Part shown: positions 1-6,719 of the stretch, in pieces
How the letters are laid out: every line of letters starts with the position of its first letter
Position numbering within the stretch: position 1 is the first letter of the stretch
Source: Acidobacteriota bacterium
GTDB taxonomy: Bacteria > Acidobacteriota > Polarisedimenticolia > JACPZX01
Direction: 5' to 3'
Length of the DNA: 41,409 bases
Assembly (NCBI GenBank): GCA_016195325.1
Contig: JACPZX010000015.1
Span: 1 to 41,409 of the forward strand
Translations under genes and position numbers: made by a program
Notes under the pieces: generated by a model
Databases searched by the model: none
Told to the model about the DNA's origin: nothing
What the model saw: the letters and a program-made list of their open reading frames with translations, nothing else

Positions 1-855
1 CACGACACCATCCGAACTGGTGATTCGATCGGCGCGAAAGATCACATTCTCCTGCAAGACATCATCGTCCGAGAAGGCTCGATCCCGCGACTCGAACACG
101 TGCAGCCTGCGGAAGCGCACGGTGCTCAGGAACGAGCGTCGGAAGGCCTCGAAATAGGTACCATTGCAGAAACTCCGTGGAGTGATGGCGACGAGCTGGC
201 CGCCGGGCTCAAGGAGTTGAGAGGCTAGCGCCAGAAAACCCGAGTACAGGTTGCTGGTCTCGATGCCGATGCGCCGGAGCAGCCTTCGCTCTCGTGACTC
301 CGTTCGCATTTTCCTGTACGGCGGGTTGAGCACGACGCAGTCAAAGCGATCTCGCGACGCGTCCTCGAACAGGCTCGCCGTCAAGGCCCGGGTTCCGCAT
401 TCGAGGAAATCATGCGGGATCACCTGAGCTTCGAGTCGAATTCCGGCCGCCCCCGCGGTCGTGCGGCACAGGTTCAAAGTTTCGTTGAGATGAGAGGAGA
501 GAGCGGGATCAACTTCGTACGCAGTCAGCTTGATGACGCTGGGGGGCTTGTTCGCTCTGCATGCGGCTGCTACGAAAGCTGCCGAGAGCGACCCTATCCC
601 GGCTCCAGGATCCAGGACTCGAACGGCCGGAGCGGAGAAGTCGAACAATCCTGCCATGAACTCCGCAACGGATGCCGGGGTGAAGAACTGCCCCATCTCC
701 GCGCGGTGATTCGGATCGAGTTTCCGGGAGACGCTACGGCGCAGGAGGTCCACGCTCGAGAGAAGGGTGCCTAGTGTGGCCGAGTACGGCCTGAGAGTCG
801 ACTCTCTGACCGCCGACCGACCTGAAGATCTAGCTCGTGCTGCTCTTGGGCTCAA
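1..855 (-). CDS. N6-adenine DNA methyltransferase (Eco57I/PaeR7I-like), 3' end cut by window edge
   Basis: The minus strand is open from about 960 down to base 1 and encodes the N-terminal half of a class I SAM-dependent adenine methyltransferase. Visible motifs in order: MGQFFTP (start of the N6-MTase fold), VLDPGAGIGSLSAAF (SAM-binding motif I), AYEVDPALS (motif II acidic residue) and VVLNPPYRKMR (catalytic NPPY, motif IV, near base 315), followed by SNLYSGFLALASQLLEPGG. Such proteins act alone as modification enzymes or as the modification half of type IIG enzymes; the part that would decide this lies outside the window. The start is uncertain. TTG at 855 has GAGGG 8 bases upstream; GTG at 753 would begin just before the conserved block; no ATG is available. 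Base 1-60 is about 53% GC, well below the neighbours, which suggests horizontal transfer. Confidence 0.85.
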   Translation of the reverse strand, partial: MSPRAARARSSGRSAVRESTLRPYSATLGTLLSSVDLLRRSVSRKLDPNHRAEMGQFFTPASVAEFMAGLFDFSAPAVRVLDPGAGIGSLSAAFVAAACRANKPPSVIKLTAYEVDPALSSHLNETLNLCRTTAGAAGIRLEAQVIPHDFLECGTRALTASLFEDASRDRFDCVVLNPPYRKMRTESRERRLLRRIGIETSNLYSGFLALASQLLEPGGQLVAITPRSFCNGTYFEAFRRSFLSTVRFRRLHVFESRDRAFSDDDVLQENVIFRADRITSSDGVV

Positions 856-899
856 ACCGAAATCCCTCGCAACCGAGGGCAAGTCTAGCAGCCAGAGCT

Positions 900-1388
900 T
901 CAGGCCGGCGTCTTGATCGCGCCCGGGGCGACCGCCGGGGGAAGTGCGATCTCCCCCGACTCGAGGCGGAGCCGGATCGCGTCGAGGATCCCGTTCACGA
1001 ACGGCCCCGACTCCTCGTTGCCGAACTTCTTCGCGATCTCGATCGCCTCGTTGATGACGACGATGGGAGGTGTGGCCGTCTCGAAGACCAGCTCGTAGAG
1101 GGCGAGCCTGAGGATGTTGCGATCGACGACCGCCATGCGCGGGATGCGCCAGTGATGGGAGATGGAGCTGAGCGTCGCGTCGAGCCACGCCTGGTGGAGG
1201 ACCGTCCCCTTCACCAGGGTGTCGGCGAACTCGACGATCGACGCGCGGACCTTCTTCCCCTCCCAGAATGCCGCCGCCGCCTCGACCGTCCCCTCCGGGG
1301 AGAGGTCGAGCTGGAAGAGGAGCTGCAGCGCGTACTCTCTCGCCCGCCGCCTCTCCCCTATCGCGGTGCTCTCGCGGATCTCAGCCAA
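900..1388 (-). CDS. nusB: Transcription antitermination factor NusB
   Basis: The 162-residue product, starting from TTG, matches NusB in length and layout. The arginine-rich N-terminus ERRRAREYALQLLFQLD binds boxA RNA, and the C-terminal helical block contains VVDRNILRLALYEL and INEAIEIAKKFG, the typical NusB signatures. With NusE (S10), NusB loads the antitermination complex on rRNA operon transcripts. The frame stays open further upstream, but the family begins only about 10 residues before RRRARE. The TTG at 1388 gives exactly that and overlaps the ribH stop by 8 bases (TTGGCTGA), so translational coupling to ribH is likely. The ribH-nusB pairing is a common bacterial arrangement. Confidence 0.93.
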   Translation of the reverse strand: MAEIRESTAIGERRRAREYALQLLFQLDLSPEGTVEAAAAFWEGKKVRASIVEFADTLVKGTVLHQAWLDATLSSISHHWRIPRMAVVDRNILRLALYELVFETATPPIVVINEAIEIAKKFGNEESGPFVNGILDAIRLRLESGEIALPPAVAPGAIKTPA

Positions 1389-1848
1389 GCTCGCGCCCCA
1401 GGTTCGCCATCTCGATCGCCGCGATGGCCGCGTCCCAGCCCCGGTTCCCCATTTTCCCGCCGGCGCGCTCGGCCGCCTGCTCGGACGTCTCGGCGGTGAG
1501 GACCCCGAAGGCGACGGGGACACCGGTCTCGGCGGCGATCGCCCCGAGGCCGCGCGTCACGTCGGCCGCGATCAGATCGAAGTGCGGCGTCTCGCCGCGG
1601 ATGAGGACGCCGAGGGCGACGATCGCGTCGTGCTTTTTCGCGAGGGCGAGGCGCCGCACGATCCCCGGCAGCTCGAACGATCCCGGGACGCGGACGATGG
1701 TGATCGCGGAGTCCTCCGCGCCGTGGCGCGTGAGGCAGTCGACCGCCCCCGCGAGGAGGCGAGAGACGAGCGATTCGTTGAACCGGCTGGCGACGATGGC
1801 GACGCGAAGCCCCTTCGCGCCGAGATGTCCTTCCACGACTCTAGGCAT
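1381..1848 (-). CDS. ribH: 6,7-dimethyl-8-ribityllumazine synthase
   Basis: This cytosolic enzyme condenses 5-amino-6-ribitylaminouracil with 3,4-dihydroxy-2-butanone 4-phosphate to form lumazine, the penultimate step of riboflavin synthesis. The 155-residue protein has the usual length and motifs: SRFNE (21-25) and PGSFELP (55-61), which line the pyrimidine site, and GVLIRGETPHFD (80-91) with the catalytic His89. The ATG at 1848 is preceded by AGGTGAGG at good spacing. It is the first gene of the ribH-nusB unit, directly behind a strong promoter at 1876-1905. No FMN riboswitch fits in the roughly 20-base leader. Confidence 0.95.
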   Translation of the reverse strand: MPRVVEGHLGAKGLRVAIVASRFNESLVSRLLAGAVDCLTRHGAEDSAITIVRVPGSFELPGIVRRLALAKKHDAIVALGVLIRGETPHFDLIAADVTRGLGAIAAETGVPVAFGVLTAETSEQAAERAGGKMGNRGWDAAIAAIEMANLGRELG

Positions 1849-1875
1849 AAGTCCTCACCTGTCAGATCCTTGGAG

Positions 1876-1905
1876 ATAATAGAGGCCTCCCGCCGGCCCT
1901 GTCAA
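1876..1905 (-). promoter_or_regulatory. sigma70-type promoter of ribH-nusB
   Basis: On the minus strand a perfect TTGACA (1905-1900) and TATTAT (1881-1876) are separated by 18 bases. The predicted start of transcription is near 1869, leaving a short leader that holds the ribH ribosome-binding site. The -35 box directly abuts the stop codon of the upstream membrane-protein gene, so ribH-nusB can be transcribed independently of that operon. Confidence 0.7.
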
Positions 1906-2622
1906 TCAGCCGTGCAGGAGCGGGCGCAGAAGGAACGGCCAGCGCGGGGCGAGCCACGCCTTGAGCGCGATGTCGAGGAGGAGGCCGGCGAGGGCGACCG
2001 CGATCCAGATCGCCCGCCCCGGCGGCGCCGGCCGGCGCGTGACGCGGAAGACGAGGGGCTCGGCGAGCGCCGTGCCGAGGGCGATGAAGGAGACGATGCG
2101 GACGAGGGACCACGGAAACCACGAGATCGCGGCGACGGCGACGGGGGTGACGGCCGCGGCGGTGAGAGAGCCGACGAAGTAGGCCATGTAGTTCATCAGG
2201 ACGGCGCCGAGAACGAGGGCGAGCGCCCCGGCGGAGGCGAGCGCGAGGGCCATGAAGATCGCCGCGTGGCGAAGGTGGACCGGGACGAAGCAGGCGGGGG
2301 TCGACTCGCACCCACGGCCTGTCTCGACCCACGCGCGCATCTCCTGGAAGTACTCGGGGCCGTGATGCACGGCCGCCGTCGCCGTCCCCCACGGGTCCAC
2401 GGCGCAGAGGACCGTCATCGACGCGCCGAGGCACGCGGCCCACCAGACGATCGAGAGGAACGCGGCGAACCGCCTCCCGGAAACGACGAGGCGGAGCATC
2501 ACGGCGTACGCAGGGGCCGCGTTGAGGAGCGGGAGGAGCCACGGGTTGCCGATCCGGACGCCGAGGAGGGCTGTGCCGACCGCGGCGAGCGCGAGGCCGG
2601 GGACGAGGACCGACGGCCGCAT
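1906..2622 (-). CDS. Multi-pass membrane protein of unknown function
   Basis: The 238-residue product is mostly hydrophobic, with about six predicted transmembrane stretches (for example LVPGLALAAVGTALLGV near the N-terminus, FMALALASAGALALVLGAV mid-protein and AIWIAVALAGLLLDIAL near the C-terminus). A more polar loop follows AVDPWG and contains two cysteines (CESTPAC). No family was recognised. The ATG at 2622 lies 26 bases after the stop of the PfkB kinase gene and has no clear Shine-Dalgarno, but it is the only good start in frame. It is the last gene of the DUF255-mtnP-pfkB operon, so a role linked to that operon is possible but unproven. Confidence 0.7.
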   Translation of the reverse strand: MRPSVLVPGLALAAVGTALLGVRIGNPWLLPLLNAAPAYAVMLRLVVSGRRFAAFLSIVWWAACLGASMTVLCAVDPWGTATAAVHHGPEYFQEMRAWVETGRGCESTPACFVPVHLRHAAIFMALALASAGALALVLGAVLMNYMAYFVGSLTAAAVTPVAVAAISWFPWSLVRIVSFIALGTALAEPLVFRVTRRPAPPGRAIWIAVALAGLLLDIALKAWLAPRWPFLLRPLLHG

Positions 2623-2648
2623 CGGATCGCGGCGCGCCGCAGGCTTGG

Positions 2649-3599
2649 TCAGGCGGAAACGCCGAGCGGGAGCTTCAGGCCGCTCCATCCCGCGAGCTTC
2701 AGGAGCTGCGCGTGGCGCTCCGCGATCGCGGCGGGCGTGACGCCGACGAGCGACTCGACGCCGAACCCCTGCACCGTGAACGACGCGAGCGCGGTTCCGG
2801 CCGAGACCGCGAGGCGCATCGACGGCTCGTCGAGAGCCCGCGAGCCCCCGAGATCGAGAGCCGCGAGGCAGCCGACGAGGCCCCCCGCGAAGGTGTCCCC
2901 CGCTCCGGTCGGATCGACGACGCCGTCGAGGATCAGCGCGGGGACGAAGAGGACGTACCCCTTCCCGAAGACGGCGGCGCCGTGCTCGCCGCGCTTCACG
3001 ACGAGAGCCTTCGGCCCCATCCCGAGGATCTTTCCCGCGGCGCGCGCGAGGTTCCCCTCCCCCGACAGGAGGATCGCCTCCTCGTCGTTGATGACGAGGA
3101 GATCGATGACCTTCAGCGTCCTGTCGAGCGCCTCGCGCCGCCCCTCGATCCAGAAGTTCATCGTGTCGCAGACGACAAGCGATGGGCGCTCCATCCCGGC
3201 GTGGACGCCGCGCTGCAGATCGGGATCGATGTTGCCGAGGAACAGGTACGGGGAGCCGGACTGCGAGGCCGGCACGCGCGGCTTGAACTCGGCGAAGACC
3301 CCGAGCTCCGTCGCGAGGGTAGTCCGCCCGCGGAGATCGTCCGTGTACTTCGCGGCCCACCTGAAGGTGCGCCCGGGCTTGCGCTCGACGCCGCTCACGT
3401 CGATCCCCCGCGAGGCGAGGACGTCGAGATCCTCCTTCCGGAAGTCGTCCCCGACGGCGGCGACCACCGAAACCTTTGCGAAGTGGCGCGCGGCGAGGGC
3501 GAAGTAGGTGGCGGAGCCGGCGAGGATCTCCGTCCGCTTCCCGAAGGGGGTCTCGATGCTGTCGTAGGCGACCGATCCGACGGCGAGGATCCGGCTCAC
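2649..3599 (-). CDS. PfkB-family carbohydrate/nucleoside kinase
   Basis: The 316-residue protein belongs to the ribokinase/PfkB superfamily, which phosphorylates sugars or nucleosides with ATP. The N-terminal ILAVGSVAYDSIETPFGK and the GSATYFALAARHF block match the substrate lid. DPTGAGDTFAGG near residues 229-240 is PfkB signature 2, with the catalytic base at Asp235 and the anion hole formed by GAGD. The GTG start at 3599 overlaps the mtnP stop (GTGA) and has GGGAGG 8 bases upstream, so the two genes are coupled. The exact substrate cannot be read from sequence. Coupling to an MTA/nucleoside phosphorylase suggests a nucleoside or a ribose/thioribose derivative, which is inference. Confidence 0.88.
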   Translation of the reverse strand: MSRILAVGSVAYDSIETPFGKRTEILAGSATYFALAARHFAKVSVVAAVGDDFRKEDLDVLASRGIDVSGVERKPGRTFRWAAKYTDDLRGRTTLATELGVFAEFKPRVPASQSGSPYLFLGNIDPDLQRGVHAGMERPSLVVCDTMNFWIEGRREALDRTLKVIDLLVINDEEAILLSGEGNLARAAGKILGMGPKALVVKRGEHGAAVFGKGYVLFVPALILDGVVDPTGAGDTFAGGLVGCLAALDLGGSRALDEPSMRLAVSAGTALASFTVQGFGVESLVGVTPAAIAERHAQLLKLAGWSGLKLPLGVSA

Positions 3600-4459
3600 G
3601 CGAGGTACCTCCCGACGATGGGCCTCAGCTTCTCCCTCACGACCGGCGCGATCGCCGACCGCTCCGTGATGACGGCGGAGGCGAGGGCCGTCGCGCACGG
3701 GCAGTCGCGCCCGACGGGAAGCGTCTCGACGGCGCGCGACATGACGGCGCGGGCCGTCTCGGCGTTCCTCTTGAGGTAGCCGAGGACGGCGTCGACCGTC
3801 ACGGCCTGCTCGGCGACGTGCCAGCAGTCGTAGTCGGTGACGAGGGCGAGAGTGCCGTAGCAGATCTCGGCCTCGCGGGCGAGGCGCGCCTCCGGGAGGT
3901 TGGTCATCCCGATGACGCTCGCCTTCATGGCGCGGTAGGCCTGAGATTCCGCGCGCGTCGAGAACTGCGGCCCCTCGATGCAGAGATACGTCCCGCGATC
4001 GTGGAAGCGGGCCCCCGCCTCGCGGCACGCGGAGGTCAGCGCGGCGCGGACGACGGCGCAGGTCGGATCGGCGAGCGAGACGTGGGCGACGAGGCCGTCG
4101 CCGAAGAAGGTCTGCGGGCGCTGGCGCGTCCTGTCGAAGAACTGGTCGGGAATGACGACGTCCATGGGGTGGATGTCGTCGCGCAGGCTCCCCACGGCGC
4201 TCGCCGAGATGATGCGCGCGACGCCCAGCACCTTGAAGGCGTAGATGTTCGCCCGGTAGTTGATCTCGGTGGGGCTGAGCACGTGCCCCCGGCCGTGCCT
4301 CGCGAGGAAGGCGACCTTGCGGCCCCGCCACGTCCCCACGTGGAAGACGTCGGAGGGGGCGCCGAACGGGGTGTCGATGCGCACCTCGCGCACCGCCTCG
4401 ATCTCGTCCGGCTGGTAGAGCCCGGTCCCTCCGATGATCCCGATGTCGGCCTCGGCCAC
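3596..4459 (-). CDS. mtnP: S-methyl-5'-thioadenosine phosphorylase (MTAP/PNP family)
   Basis: This enzyme cleaves methylthioadenosine with phosphate to adenine and 5-methylthioribose 1-phosphate, the first step of methionine salvage. The 287-residue protein shows the phosphate-binding GGTGLY (10-15) and RHGRGH (53-58), NYRANIYAFK, the substrate-loop EGPQFSTRAES, and GMTNLPEARLAREAE with the purine-contacting acidic region. The family also contains purine nucleoside phosphorylases and MTI phosphorylases, so substrate preference for MTA is likely but not certain. The GTG start at 4459 follows the upstream stop by one base (TGA-C-GTG), and the 3' end overlaps the PfkB gene by four bases, so the three proteins are probably co-translated. 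Confidence 0.9.
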   Translation of the reverse strand: MAEADIGIIGGTGLYQPDEIEAVREVRIDTPFGAPSDVFHVGTWRGRKVAFLARHGRGHVLSPTEINYRANIYAFKVLGVARIISASAVGSLRDDIHPMDVVIPDQFFDRTRQRPQTFFGDGLVAHVSLADPTCAVVRAALTSACREAGARFHDRGTYLCIEGPQFSTRAESQAYRAMKASVIGMTNLPEARLAREAEICYGTLALVTDYDCWHVAEQAVTVDAVLGYLKRNAETARAVMSRAVETLPVGRDCPCATALASAVITERSAIAPVVREKLRPIVGRYLA

Positions 4460-4460
4460 G

Positions 4461-6626
4461 TCAGCTTCCTCCCTTCGATTCCCCGTTTTTCCCGGTTTTC
4501 GATTCCGGCGCCGCGACGGCCCCCTTCGAGCCCGGGCTCAGGAACGCCTCGAGATGCTTGCGCATCGGCTCGTCCCCCGGGTAGGGGCCGGCGCACTCGG
4601 CCCCCACGCAGAAGGCGACCTGCGCGCCGTCGAGGGCCTTGAGCCCCTTCGCGTGCAGGGCGGCGCGGCCGTCGCTCGCGGCGTAGTGCCGGACGACGCG
4701 CCACGGATGGTAGAGCGAGAGGGCCCGCTCGCGCGCCTTCACCGTCGCCGGGTCACCCGGATCCCCGACGACGAGGATCTCGAGCGGAGGGTTCAGCAGC
4801 ATGGAGGCGGTGAGGGCGAACGGCGCCGCGTGCTCCCCGTACGCGCCGATCTCGTCCGCGAACGACTCGAGGATCTTCTTCGCGCGATCGAGGAAGGCCC
4901 TCTCGCCGGTGAGGTGGCCCAGTCGGCGGAGCCCCCTCACCATCTCCATGTTGTCCTTCAGATCGCGCACCGGCCACGAGAGGAGACCGGGGGCGGCGGC
5001 GTCGATCGCGCGATCGGAGAGCCCTCCCGCGATCGCGTCCTTGAACCGCGTGGTGGCCCTGTCGGCGAGGGTGCGGGCCTGCGCGAGGGGCGTTGCGGCC
5101 CCGGCCTGCTCGTGAACGTCGAGGAGCGCGTTGACGAACGCCGCCTGGTCGGCGAGGAAGGCCTCGGTGCTGCGCGTCCCCGCGGCCGGCTCGCATGCGT
5201 GGGCGAGCAGGCCGTCCGGGCGCACGCATCGCTGCGAGAGCGCGTCGACGGCCGCGAGAGCCTGGCCCGTGAGATCGTCCCGGTGGAGGATCCGCCCCGC
5301 ATGCAGGAACGCGGAGGCGAGAGCCGACCCCGAGTCGCCGAAGGCGCGAGGGTCCGTGGGGGGCGTGGGTCGGGCATCCCGGGCCTTCAGGAGCTTCGCG
5401 CGCGCCGACTCGAGGACATCGCCGGCGTGCTTCTCGTCGATCTTGAGATGGACGGCCAGGGCCTTCGGCCCCTCCGCGACGAACAGGACGTTGCGCTTCG
5501 GCGCCACGTCGACCATCTCCCCGGTCGGGAAGATGTTCCACCCCACGCTCGCGACCTTGAACTCCTCCTCGTCGAGCACCGCCTTCGCCTCGTCCTCGGT
5601 CCACGTGTAGTAGTCGCCGTTGTCGGCGACCGAGGCCCCCGACGCCATCGCGCCGATGAAGGCCTTCGAGACGGGATCGATTCCGTGCTTCAGCACGTGA
5701 TCGATCGTCCCCGTCGCGACGTTCAGGTAGACGCCGTTGCCCGTGACCTCGAAGGCGTCGAGAAAGGCGCGGATCGCGCCCGCCTGCGTCACCGGGAGCT
5801 TCTCGAACGAGGGGACGAGGTACATCGTGTCGTGCGCGTAGCGATGGAATCCGCCGCCGAGCTGATCGTAGACGCCCCCGCGGGAGATCTCGGTGAGGTG
5901 CCCCAGGCCCGCGTCGAGGACCTTCCGATCGGCCTTGCGCGCCCAGTAGGCGAAGGTGAGCTCGGCCATGTCGAAGTCGGGATGCCGCTCTCCGGGCTCG
6001 GGAACGTCGGGGCGGAACTTGTAGGTGTCGAGGATCTTCGCGACGATCGACTCGACGGCTTCGGCGGTGACGGCCCCCGTCTCGACGTTCCGTTTCTCGA
6101 GGATCTTGTCGTCCACGTTGCGCGTGACGCGCGTGACCATCTCGGTGTTCTTCGCGTAGTACGCCGCGAGCTGCGAGAAGTACGCCCGGAACGTGTCGGG
6201 GGGATAGAAGAGCCCGCCCGCCCGCGACACCCTGTCGTCCTTGTCGGGATAGTAGACGGGCTGCCCGTCGGGGAGGAGGATCGCCGTGGTCGGCCATCCT
6301 CCCATGCCGTAGCGCGCGAACAGGTCGGGACGGTCGTCGGTGTCCACGCGGACGGGCACGTACGACGACTCGACGAGCGCGACGACGGCGGGCTCGGCGT
6401 AGGTCAGGGTCGACATGACCTGCGCGGAGTGATCCCAGGCCGCGGAGATGTCGAGGAGGATCGGCTTTCCCGCGTCGGCGGCGGTCTTGAGAGCGGCCTC
6501 GTTGAAGGGGAGCCAGTGGATGCGGGGCGCAGCGGCGGCCGCGGGCGGCTCGGGCGCGGCGACGGCGGCGCGGGGCGCGAGAACGGCGAGAGCCGAGACG
6601 AGAGCGAGGCCGGGGAGACGATTCAT
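4461..6626 (-). CDS. Exported DUF255/SSP411-like protein (thioredoxin fold plus six-hairpin domain) lacking CxxC
   Basis: The 721-residue protein aligns with the YyaL/SSP411 (DUF255) family: an N-terminal thioredoxin-like fold (about 35-150, with VPVRVDTDDRPDLFARYGMGGWPTTAILLPDG) followed by a long alpha/alpha-barrel region resembling glycosidase or epimerase folds. In typical members the first helix carries CHWCH. Here the aligned segment is DHSAQ (65-69), so both cysteines are gone while the cis-proline loop GWPTT remains. An N-terminal signal peptide (1 to about 23, ending AAVAA) is present, although classic members are cytosolic. Start ATG 6626 lies 6 bases after a good -10 box and has no Shine-Dalgarno, pointing to a leaderless transcript. 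First gene of the operon with mtnP and pfkB. Confidence 0.82.
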   Translation of the reverse strand: MNRLPGLALVSALAVLAPRAAVAAPEPPAAAAAPRIHWLPFNEAALKTAADAGKPILLDISAAWDHSAQVMSTLTYAEPAVVALVESSYVPVRVDTDDRPDLFARYGMGGWPTTAILLPDGQPVYYPDKDDRVSRAGGLFYPPDTFRAYFSQLAAYYAKNTEMVTRVTRNVDDKILEKRNVETGAVTAEAVESIVAKILDTYKFRPDVPEPGERHPDFDMAELTFAYWARKADRKVLDAGLGHLTEISRGGVYDQLGGGFHRYAHDTMYLVPSFEKLPVTQAGAIRAFLDAFEVTGNGVYLNVATGTIDHVLKHGIDPVSKAFIGAMASGASVADNGDYYTWTEDEAKAVLDEEEFKVASVGWNIFPTGEMVDVAPKRNVLFVAEGPKALAVHLKIDEKHAGDVLESARAKLLKARDARPTPPTDPRAFGDSGSALASAFLHAGRILHRDDLTGQALAAVDALSQRCVRPDGLLAHACEPAAGTRSTEAFLADQAAFVNALLDVHEQAGAATPLAQARTLADRATTRFKDAIAGGLSDRAIDAAAPGLLSWPVRDLKDNMEMVRGLRRLGHLTGERAFLDRAKKILESFADEIGAYGEHAAPFALTASMLLNPPLEILVVGDPGDPATVKARERALSLYHPWRVVRHYAASDGRAALHAKGLKALDGAQVAFCVGAECAGPYPGDEPMRKHLEAFLSPGSKGAVAAPESKTGKNGESKGGS

Positions 6627-6632
6627 CGCGCG

Positions 6633-6660
6633 ATTGTAGCTTGGGGCCTTCGATCGTCAA
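6633..6660 (-). promoter_or_regulatory. sigma70-type promoter of the DUF255-mtnP operon, probably leaderless
   Basis: On the minus strand TTGACG (6660-6655) and TACAAT (6638-6633) are separated by 16 bases. The -10 box ends six bases before the ATG at 6626-6624, so transcription should start at or next to the A of the start codon. No ribosome-binding site exists upstream, in agreement with a leaderless mRNA. Confidence 0.65.
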
Positions 6661-6662
6661 GC

Positions 6663-6683
6663 GATCCGCTTGCAACGCGGATC
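6663..6683. promoter_or_regulatory. Inverted repeat between divergent promoters (candidate operator)
   Basis: GATCCGC (6663-6669) and GCGGATC (6677-6683) form perfect 7-base arms around TTGCAAC. The spacer contains the -35 box of the diguanylate cyclase gene, and the dyad sits just upstream of the -35 of the divergent DUF255 operon. A dimeric regulator bound here could control one or both. No regulator gene is adjacent. Confidence 0.4.
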
Positions 6684-6697
6684 ACGTCCGGTATATT
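6670..6697 (+). promoter_or_regulatory. Promoter of the diguanylate cyclase gene
   Basis: TTGCAA (6670-6675) and TATATT (6692-6697) are separated by 16 bases, giving a predicted start near 6704 and a leader of about 16 bases that includes GAGG five bases before the ATG at 6720. Confidence 0.5.
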
Positions 6698-6719
6698 GGA
6701 TCCGCCCGCGCGAGGCCGC

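Noticed and set aside
2623-3360. Upstream extension of the membrane protein gene to about 484 residues
   Set aside because: The extension overlaps the PfkB kinase on the same strand and reads as low-complexity Arg-rich sequence; the family-like membrane protein begins at 2622.
4434-6719. Long open frame on the plus strand running into the diguanylate cyclase gene
   Set aside because: It is the antisense shadow of the DUF255 gene; the translation is Arg/Gly/Glu-rich without any domain, and the true gene starts at 6720 after its own promoter.
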